From contig NZ_JACCAB010000001.1 in the NCBI RefSeq assembly GCF_013408925.1, positions 2,232,001 through 2,296,000 on the forward strand: a stretch of 64,000 nt of DNA. Reading direction: 5' to 3'. This DNA is from Pedococcus badiiscoriae. Its GTDB lineage: Bacteria; Actinomycetota; Actinomycetes; Actinomycetales; Dermatophilaceae. Shown here one piece after another: positions 58,439 through 64,000 of this stretch. Below the pieces are notes generated by a model. That model did not search any database and was not told the origin of the DNA. It worked only from the letters and a program-made list of their open reading frames with translations. How positions within the stretch are numbered: the stretch's first letter is position 1; each line of letters opens with the position of its first letter. The position numbers were made by a program, and so were the translations under genes.

Positions 58439-58470
58439 GCAAACCACGCACTCAACGGAAGCGATTTCAC

Positions 58471-59904
58471 ATGTCCTTTGAATACAAGGTTGCCGACCTG
58501 GGCCTCGCCGAGGCCGGCCGTCACCAGATCCGCCTTGCCGAGCACGAGATGCCCGGCCTGATGTCCCTGCGCGAGGAGTTCGGGGCGGCCCAGCCGCTCA
58601 AGGGCGCCCGCATCGCCGGTTCGCTGCACATGACCGTGCAGACGGCCGTGCTCATCGAGACGCTGACCGCGCTCGGGGCCGAGGTCCGCTGGGCCTCCTG
58701 CAACATCTACTCGACCCAGGACGAGGCGGCCGCCGCGGTCGTCGTCGGCAAGGGCACGCCCCAGGACCCGCAGGGTGTACCCGTCTTCGCCTGGAAGGGC
58801 GAGACCCTCACCGAGTACTGGGACTGCACCGAGCAGATCCTCACCTGGCCCGGTGACGAGGGCGCCAACATGATCCTCGACGACGGTGGCGACGCCACGA
58901 TGCTCGTCCACAACGGCCGCGCCTGGGAGGCTGCGGGTCAGGTGCCCCCCACCGACGAGTCGGACTCCGAGGAGGTCGGGGTCTTCAAGGAGCTCGTCCG
59001 CAGGACCCTCGCAGCCGACCCGAAGAAGTGGACCAAGGTCTCCGAGCAGATCAAGGGCGTCACCGAGGAGACGACCACCGGTGTGCACCGCCTCTACGAG
59101 CTCGCCGCCACCGGTGACCTGCTCTTCCCGGCGATCAACGTCAACGACTCGGTGACCAAGTCCAAGTTCGACAACAAGTACGGCTGCCGCCACTCGGTCC
59201 TCGACGGCCTCAACCGCGCGACCGACGTCCTCATCGGCGGCAAGGTCGCCGTCGTCGCCGGCTTCGGCGACGTGGGCAAGGGCTGCGCCTCGGCGCTGGC
59301 CGGCCAGGGCGCTCGCGTCATCGTCACCGAGATCGACCCGATCTGCGCGCTGCAGGCCGCGATGGAGGGCTACCAGGTCGCCCGCCTCGACGACGTCGTG
59401 GGCATCGCCGACATCTTCGTCACCACCACCGGCAACTTCAACATCATCACCGCCGAGCACATGCAGCAGATGAAGAACAAGGCGATCGTGTCCAACATCG
59501 GTCACTTCGACAACGAGATCGACATGGCCGGCCTGGCCAAGGTCCCCGGCGTCACCAAGACCGAGATCAAGCCGCAGGTCCACGAGTGGACGTTCGAGGG
59601 CGGCAACTCGATCATCGTCCTGTCCGAGGGTCGCCTGATGAACCTCGGCAACGCCACGGGTCACCCGAGTTTCGTCATGTCGAACTCCTTCGCGAACCAG
59701 ACGATCGCGCAGATCGAGCTGTTCACCAAGAACGACGACTACGACAAGCAGGTCTACGTGCTGCCCAAGCACCTCGACGAGAAGGTTGCTCGCCTGCACC
59801 TCGACGCCCTCGGCGTCCAGCTCACCGAGCTGACCAAGGAGCAGGCCGCCTACATCGGTGTCGACGTGGCCGGCCCCTACAAGCCGGAGCACTACCGCTA
59901 CTGA
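58471..59904 (+). CDS. ahcY: Adenosylhomocysteinase (S-adenosylhomocysteine hydrolase)
   Basis: 477 residues, of usual actinobacterial length. The NAD-binding [23 protein letters not shown] starts near residue 260; [26 protein letters not shown] and the C-terminal PYKPEHYRY are invariant features. It splits SAH to adenosine and homocysteine, relieving product inhibition of the several methyltransferases in this region and elsewhere. The ATG is preceded by GGAAG. A structured leader (58375-58438) precedes it and a GTATGCCG hairpin terminates it. Confidence 0.97.
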   Translation: MSFEYKVADLGLAEAGRHQIRLAEHEMPGLMSLREEFGAAQPLKGARIAGSLHMTVQTAVLIETLTALGAEVRWASCNIYSTQDEAAAAVVVGKGTPQDPQGVPVFAWKGETLTEYWDCTEQILTWPGDEGANMILDDGGDATMLVHNGRAWEAAGQVPPTDESDSEEVGVFKELVRRTLAADPKKWTKVSEQIKGVTEETTTGVHRLYELAATGDLLFPAINVNDSVTKSKFDNKYGCRHSVLDGLNRATDVLIGGKVAVVAGFGDVGKGCASALAGQGARVIVTEIDPICALQAAMEGYQVARLDDVVGIADIFVTTTGNFNIITAEHMQQMKNKAIVSNIGHFDNEIDMAGLAKVPGVTKTEIKPQVHEWTFEGGNSIIVLSEGRLMNLGNATGHPSFVMSNSFANQTIAQIELFTKNDDYDKQVYVLPKHLDEKVARLHLDALGVQLTELTKEQAAYIGVDVAGPYKPEHYRY

Positions 59905-59941
59905 GGCTTCGTCCTCACCGGCGGTTCGGTCCGCCACCCAC

Positions 59942-59982
59942 CAGGTATGCCGCCCGCTCACCTCGAGCGGGCGGCATACCTG
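59942..59982. terminator. Terminator hairpin of ahcY made of inverted GTATGCCG copies
   Basis: 18-bp stem (59942-59959, 59965-59982) with a 5-nt loop. Its core arm AGGTATGCCGCCCGCTC is the same as that of the hairpin at 37303-37338. Confidence 0.85.
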
Positions 59983-60036
59983 CGTCTGTGCTCAGCGGAG
60001 GTGACGCCACGGCACCGGAGGTCCGTGTCGTCCGCG

Positions 60037-60050
60037 TCGTCCGAACGGAC
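60037..60050 (+). promoter_or_regulatory. 14-bp element shared with 53111-53124 (TCGTCCGAACGGAC)
   Basis: Lies 99 bp upstream of the ATG at 60149. The identical 14 bases lie 98 bp upstream of the GT2 gene at 53013, in the same orientation to the gene. Possible common regulator site. Confidence 0.45.
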
Positions 60051-60148
60051 CGTTCCCGGTTGTCTGCGCTCGGACGACCCACGGTGCATGGCACCATCTG
60101 CCATGGCGGTCGTCAGGGCCGCGCCGTGGGAATGCGAGGTGGCGGGGA

Positions 60149-61942
60149 ATGCGTCAGAGCGCCACCGCGCGCGCCGTGGCGGCGTCTCCTGTGCCCGTCA
60201 GCGTGGGGCGTCCGGCGCCTTATGGCCACGACCGCGTGACCCCCTTGACCCCCAGGACGCTGGCCTCGAGGTTTGCGCGGGCCGTGCAGCTCGTGCCCGT
60301 GGTCTTCATGCTGTTGTTGGCGGCTGCGGTCCTGCTGGGTGAGGCGAGCGAGCTGACGGGGCTGCGGCCCCTCGCAGGAGCATGGGGAAGTCGGGCCTTC
60401 CTCATCCTGCTGGTACTCGTGACCGCAGGACTCTCGCGCCAGCTGAAGATATGGGAGACCGTCGCGCCCCCGATGCGCTTTGCCCTCGCCCCGGCCATTC
60501 CGGGGTTGGTACTGGCCGGCTATGCGATCGCGGTGCGCCCGCTTCCGGCGGGGAAGCGGGCGGAGTGGTTCCTGGGTGCGGACCATGTCCGGCACCTGAT
60601 GTTCGTGCCTGAGCTGCAGGGAGCCGGCAACCTCAGCTACGCCCAGCAGTCCTACCCCCGCGCCTGGCAGACCCTTGTCACGGCAGTGTGGTCCGCGACC
60701 GGCGGCCGCCCGGACGCCGACGGGTTCCGATCGCTGGTCGACCTCATGTCGACCGCGGCCTGGTTCCTGCCTGCAGTCCTGAGCGTGGCCACAGGGTCTT
60801 TGGCTGTACACGTCGGGCGGAGGGTCGGTCTGGGCGAGCGGGGCCGCGGAGAGGCCCCGATCGCGGTCGCGGGCCTTGGCGCGGCGGCAATGGTCCTGTG
60901 GCCCTCGTTCCTCTCCATCTACCAGGCGCTCGGTTTCGAGAACTCGTTCGTGGGGGGCATCGTCCTGGCCGTGGTGGCGGTGGAGGTCATCGCCCGCAAG
61001 GACGGCGGAGGACTCGCAGCGGTCGGGGTCGTCCTTGCGGCCGCTGTCGTGTGCGCCCACTGCTGGCAGCTGCTGCTTCCGGCAGTGGGGGTGGCCTTCA
61101 TCGTGCTTGCCGGTCCCTTACTCGCTCGGGGCGACCTGCGCACTCGCGCTGTCCTGCTCTGGGGCGTTCTCGCGGCCGGGCTGGTGGCGACGCCGGCGCT
61201 CGTCGCGGTCTTCACCGTGATCGGAATCCAGCACGCCACCGACGCGGGAGTGAAAGCGCCCCGTCCCGCGGCCATGCTGCTCGTCGCCCTCCTGTGCTCG
61301 ACCTGGCTCGCCGTGCGCCACCGCGAGGACCGTCGGATGGTGGGGCTGTGGCTCGTCGTCCTGTTCCCTTGCCTGACCGGGCTCGCGCTGGCGGCACGCG
61401 TGGGCATCCCGGTCACGCAGTACTACCCGAGCAAGCTCCTGTGGCACTCGGCCACTCTCGGCCTGGCCCCGCTGGCAGTCGTGGCGGTCAGCGCGTGGCG
61501 AAGGCTCACGCCGGCTGCCCTCGAGAACGACACTGGCCCAGTAGTGCCACTCGCGGGAGTCCTGAGGGTCGTGACCGGCGTCGGTGGTCTGCTGGTCCTC
61601 GGCGTCGCCCTGATCGCACCGGCAGGCGCCTTCGTCGGGGCCTGGTCGACGGTGCGCGGTCCAGTGGTGCTCGACGCCGTCACGTCGCCGGGAGCGGACG
61701 GCGCCCAGGTCGTCTGGCTGGGCACGAAGGGTGACGACACCATCGGGCGAATCCTGCTCGACTTCTATCGCGCTGGGCACACGGCGGCGCGCACCCCGCA
61801 GCCACCGCTGGACGTCTCGCAGGAGTGCGCCTTGCTGAAGGCTGCGTCTACGCCGACGGTGCTGAGCGACCGGGCACCCGACGAGGTCCGGCGTCGCTAC
61901 TCGTGCGTGCCGGCGGTGCGGGTCATCCCCGTGCCGCGCTAG
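60149..61942 (+). CDS. Polytopic membrane protein, possible GT-C glycosyltransferase
   Basis: 597 residues with about 13 hydrophobic segments from residue 45 to 495 and a soluble C-terminal domain. A loop near residue 135 reads FLGADHVRHLMFVPELQGAGNLSYAQQSYPRAW; aspartate/histidine-rich first loops like this occur in GT-C proteins. GAGGTGG six bases upstream supports the ATG. Single gene between ahcY and the pilus genes; it shares an upstream element with the GT2 gene at 53013. Substrate unknown. Confidence 0.65.
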   Translation: MRQSATARAVAASPVPVSVGRPAPYGHDRVTPLTPRTLASRFARAVQLVPVVFMLLLAAAVLLGEASELTGLRPLAGAWGSRAFLILLVLVTAGLSRQLKIWETVAPPMRFALAPAIPGLVLAGYAIAVRPLPAGKRAEWFLGADHVRHLMFVPELQGAGNLSYAQQSYPRAWQTLVTAVWSATGGRPDADGFRSLVDLMSTAAWFLPAVLSVATGSLAVHVGRRVGLGERGRGEAPIAVAGLGAAAMVLWPSFLSIYQALGFENSFVGGIVLAVVAVEVIARKDGGGLAAVGVVLAAAVVCAHCWQLLLPAVGVAFIVLAGPLLARGDLRTRAVLLWGVLAAGLVATPALVAVFTVIGIQHATDAGVKAPRPAAMLLVALLCSTWLAVRHREDRRMVGLWLVVLFPCLTGLALAARVGIPVTQYYPSKLLWHSATLGLAPLAVVAVSAWRRLTPAALENDTGPVVPLAGVLRVVTGVGGLLVLGVALIAPAGAFVGAWSTVRGPVVLDAVTSPGADGAQVVWLGTKGDDTIGRILLDFYRAGHTAARTPQPPLDVSQECALLKAASTPTVLSDRAPDEVRRRYSCVPAVRVIPVPR

Positions 61943-62050
61943 CTGCCCGCGGCCGCGCGGACCTTCGCCGGGGAGCTCGAGCCGTCGGCGTGTTCCCCTG
62001 CCAGATACTGCGATTTCAACGGATTGCTGATCGGCCGAAAGGACGAGATT

Positions 62051-62128
62051 GTGTCGATGTTCGTACGGATCAGGCCGACCTCCCTTCTGCCCGGCGCGGC
62101 CCGTTGTCAGACTCGCCGACACAAGTAG
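62051..62128 (+). CDS. Small ORF in the leader of the tad locus
   Basis: 25 codons (VSMFVRIRPTSLLPGAARCQ...), preceded by AAAGGA (62038-62043) seven bases upstream of the GTG. It ends 35 bp before the TadE-like gene. The rest of the 61943-62163 gap shows only a GATACT -10-like hexamer (62004-62009). It could be a leader peptide; it is too short for an Flp pilin and has no hydrophobic pilin segment. It could also be chance. Confidence 0.35.
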   Translation: MSMFVRIRPTSLLPGAARCQTRRHK

Positions 62129-62163
62129 TGCGGACCGATGAGACTGGGCAGGGGGTTTGACCG

Positions 62164-62733
62164 ATGCTTCGCTGGCGCGTGGGCAGGCGCGGTTCGAAAG
62201 CCCGCGAAAGGGGGGCAGTGGCCGTAGAGACCGCCTTTGTCTCCATGCTGCTGCTCACCATCCTCTACTCGATCGTCGAGACCTCGTTCCTCATGCGTGA
62301 CGGCATCGTCGTCTCCGCAGCGTCCCGGGCCGGGGCCCGCATGGCATCGTCGCTGCCGCGGGACCCCAGCTTCTCCAGCTCTGCCAAGGACCAGGTCGCG
62401 AACGCCCTCTCCGGCATGGTCATGTCCCGGGTCACCAAGGTGTGGATCTTCAAGGCCGATGCCACCACCGCCCTCCCGGACAGCGGCAACTACACCAGCT
62501 GCACGACGTGCAACAAGTACGTGTGGGACGTGCCCACCAGCAAGTTCGTTGCCAGCTACACCGGCTGGGCCGCGCTCAACCAGAACGCCTGTCAGGGCAG
62601 CCAGGACCAGCTCGGCGTGCTCGTCGAGTACAGCTACCCGTCGCGCCTCGGGTTCCTCTGGAACAACAAGGTCCTGCGGGAGGCCACTGTCATGCGCCTC
62701 GAGCCCTATACCGGAATCGGGGTGTGCAAATGA
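62164..62733 (+). CDS. TadE-like pilus assembly protein
   Basis: 189 residues. The N-terminus RGAVAVETAFVSMLLLTILYSIVETSFLMRD is a TadE-type type IV pilin-like segment, followed by an extracytoplasmic domain of about 120 residues with a CTTC pair, a KYVWDVPTSKF segment and a cysteine near the end. TadE proteins are minor pilins or assembly factors of tight-adherence (Flp) pili. The stop overlaps the next start (ATGA). The ATPase, platform and Flp genes are not in this window. Confidence 0.8.
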   Translation: MLRWRVGRRGSKARERGAVAVETAFVSMLLLTILYSIVETSFLMRDGIVVSAASRAGARMASSLPRDPSFSSSAKDQVANALSGMVMSRVTKVWIFKADATTALPDSGNYTSCTTCNKYVWDVPTSKFVASYTGWAALNQNACQGSQDQLGVLVEYSYPSRLGFLWNNKVLREATVMRLEPYTGIGVCK

Positions 62734-63296
62734 TGAGAGGTGGGCGCCTGCGTGGCGAACGCGGTGCGTCAGCCGTCGAGGCCGCGATCGTGACCCCGGT
62801 GTTCGTGGCCATGCTGTTTGGCATCATCGAGTTCGGCATGCTCTTCAAGGACTATCTCGGCAGCCAGGCGATGATCCGGGCCGGCGTACGTCTGGCCTCC
62901 GCGGAGCCGCGGACGGCAACCTTCGCCCAGGACGCCGCCAACCAGATGCGCCAGACCGGCACGGTCATCCAACCTGGCGATATCCAGGCGCTCTGGGTCT
63001 ACAAGGCCAACGCCACCGATGACTTCCCGATCACCTACAGCAACTTTTCCGACTGCACAGTCTGCGTGAAGTTCCAGTGGGACTCCAGCCTGAACAAGTT
63101 CACGCCCAGCTACACCAACTGGACGGCAAGCCAGCAGAATGCCTGCACTGCCGCCAGTGGCGGACCCCCTGACCGGATCGGCGTCTACGTCAGGGTCCGC
63201 CACAACTCCATCACGGGAATCATTGGCCCGGTGACGATCTCGGAGGCCTCTGCCATGTTCCTCGAGCCATTTCCTGCGCTGTCAGGGTGCAAGTGA
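62730..63296 (+). CDS. TadE-like pilus assembly protein, paralogue
   Basis: 188 residues, a tandem paralogue of the preceding protein. The pilin-like segment GASAVEAAIVTPVFVAMLFGIIEFGMLFKD is followed by the same extracytoplasmic pattern: a CTVC pair, KFQWDSSLNKF, TPSYTNW and a later cysteine, at matching spacings. The start (ATG 62730 or the next codon) overlaps the previous stop and the stop overlaps the TadG-like start, so all three are coupled. Probably a second minor pilin. Confidence 0.8.
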   Translation: MMRGGRLRGERGASAVEAAIVTPVFVAMLFGIIEFGMLFKDYLGSQAMIRAGVRLASAEPRTATFAQDAANQMRQTGTVIQPGDIQALWVYKANATDDFPITYSNFSDCTVCVKFQWDSSLNKFTPSYTNWTASQQNACTAASGGPPDRIGVYVRVRHNSITGIIGPVTISEASAMFLEPFPALSGCK

Positions 63297-64000
63297 TGTC
63301 CGCCCGTTCCCGGCAGGGCGGGCTCATGGCCCTGCTCTCCGCTCGCATACGTGGTCGCCTGGCCCGGGGTGAGGAGGGTTACGTCGCCGTCACCGTCGCC
63401 ATCATGCTCACCGTCCTGCTCGGCTTCTGTGCCTTCGCGGTTGACGTGGGGAACTGGTACTTCACGGGTCAGCGGGCCCAGCGGGCCGCCGATGCGGCGG
63501 CCCTGGCAGGGGTCCCCTTCCTGCCCAACGACCCCACGAGCGCGTTTGCATTCGCCCAGAGCCAGGCAACCAAGAACGACTTCTCCAATGGCGGCGCCAA
63601 CACGGTGACGCCAAGCATCGACGGGCGGCCGACGCGGTTGCGGGTCACGATCAACACCACGGTCACCAACCAGTTCGGCTGGCTGATGGGCGTCCCCACG
63701 ACGACTGTGTCCCGCACCGCGGTGGCCGACTATGCCGGCCCTGTGCCGATGGGCAGCCCCTGCAACGAGTACGGCCAAGACCCGGACGCGGGCAGCAACA
63801 AGAGCGCCAACTGCAACAACACTGCCGCCTTCTGGGCCAACGTGGGTAGCAAGAACGCCACCAAGGGAAGCGGCGACGCGTTCCAGAACGGCGTGTGCGC
63901 CGCGGGAAATGACGGATGTGTCAGCGGCGTCAACGCCGACTACGACCCGAACGGCTACGTCTATCTGGTGAACATCACCGCCCCCGTGACCAACCTGCAG
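63296..64000 (+). CDS. TadG-like pilus protein (3' end outside window)
   Basis: Partial gene, 235 codons, open to the end of the window. After a short basic start the segment YVAVTVAIMLTVLLGFCAFAVDVGNWYFTGQRAQRAADAAALAGV is the TadG N-terminal membrane motif (PF13400 type). The rest is a secreted, Asn/Gly/Cys-rich domain. TadG anchors or stabilises Flp pili at the envelope. ATG 63296 overlaps the stop of the gene before it. What follows is not visible. Confidence 0.8.
   Translation, partial: MSARSRQGGLMALLSARIRGRLARGEEGYVAVTVAIMLTVLLGFCAFAVDVGNWYFTGQRAQRAADAAALAGVPFLPNDPTSAFAFAQSQATKNDFSNGGANTVTPSIDGRPTRLRVTINTTVTNQFGWLMGVPTTTVSRTAVADYAGPVPMGSPCNEYGQDPDAGSNKSANCNNTAAFWANVGSKNATKGSGDAFQNGVCAAGNDGCVSGVNADYDPNGYVYLVNITAPVTNLQ

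Noticed and set aside
1..64000. tRNA or rRNA genes, transposases, prophage or integrase genes
   Set aside because: None found by eye on either strand; the window appears to be ordinary chromosome with glycan loci.

Overview
The window is a high-GC (about 70 percent by eye), densely coding actinobacterial chromosome segment. Gene content and order point to Micrococcales, probably Intrasporangiaceae (Janibacter/Knoellia/Phycicoccus type). The best evidence is the conserved actinobacterial block cofE-cofD / whiB - GT2 membrane protein - DUF5719 - Zincin-like protein / DUF3499 - manB - Trm112 - SIS protein, followed by ahcY. I see no rRNA, tRNA, CRISPR, prophage or insertion sequence.

Layout. 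1-17.5 kb is a cell-surface polysaccharide locus: the tail of a glycosyltransferase, then acetyltransferase, aminotransferase and oxidoreductase genes, a divergent 2-epimerase, an FkbM methyltransferase, a GT-C-like membrane protein, a polyprenyl-phosphate-type GT2, an acyltransferase, several GT-B enzymes, a nucleotide-sugar dehydrogenase and an 870-residue double glycosyltransferase. Together these could supply UDP-diacetamido-uronic acid (UDP-ManNAc3NAcA type) and the enzymes that assemble it. 17.6-23.4 kb holds three exported proteins sharing FG-GAP propeller repeats (a PGRP amidase, a SpoIID/LytB-domain protein and a third of unknown function). 23.5-31 kb has a CoA-transferase pair, a peptidoglycan-binding protein, a TIGR03089-like protein, a large membrane protein and an inositol-monophosphatase homologue. 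31.2-37.3 kb has an AbiEi/DUF559-type protein and a second glycan cluster. 37.4-50.3 kb is the conserved F420/whiB/mannose block. 50.3-58.3 kb has an autoregulated-looking TetR pair, a YbaK deacylase, a second GT2 close to the first, two GT-C-like membrane proteins and a cation diffusion facilitator. 58.4-64 kb has ahcY behind a structured leader, a polytopic membrane protein and the start of a TadE/TadE/TadG pilus locus that runs off the end.

Across the window four unexplained sequence patterns recur. The octamer GTATGCCG occurs 30 times on both strands, including inside two terminator-like hairpins with the same 17-nt arm. Short tandem repeats at 3-prime gene ends each carry the stop codon. 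A TANNNT -10 hexamer lies 6-8 nt before about a dozen start codons (leaderless signature). Paired palindromes flank or precede specific genes. These are the observations most worth following up.
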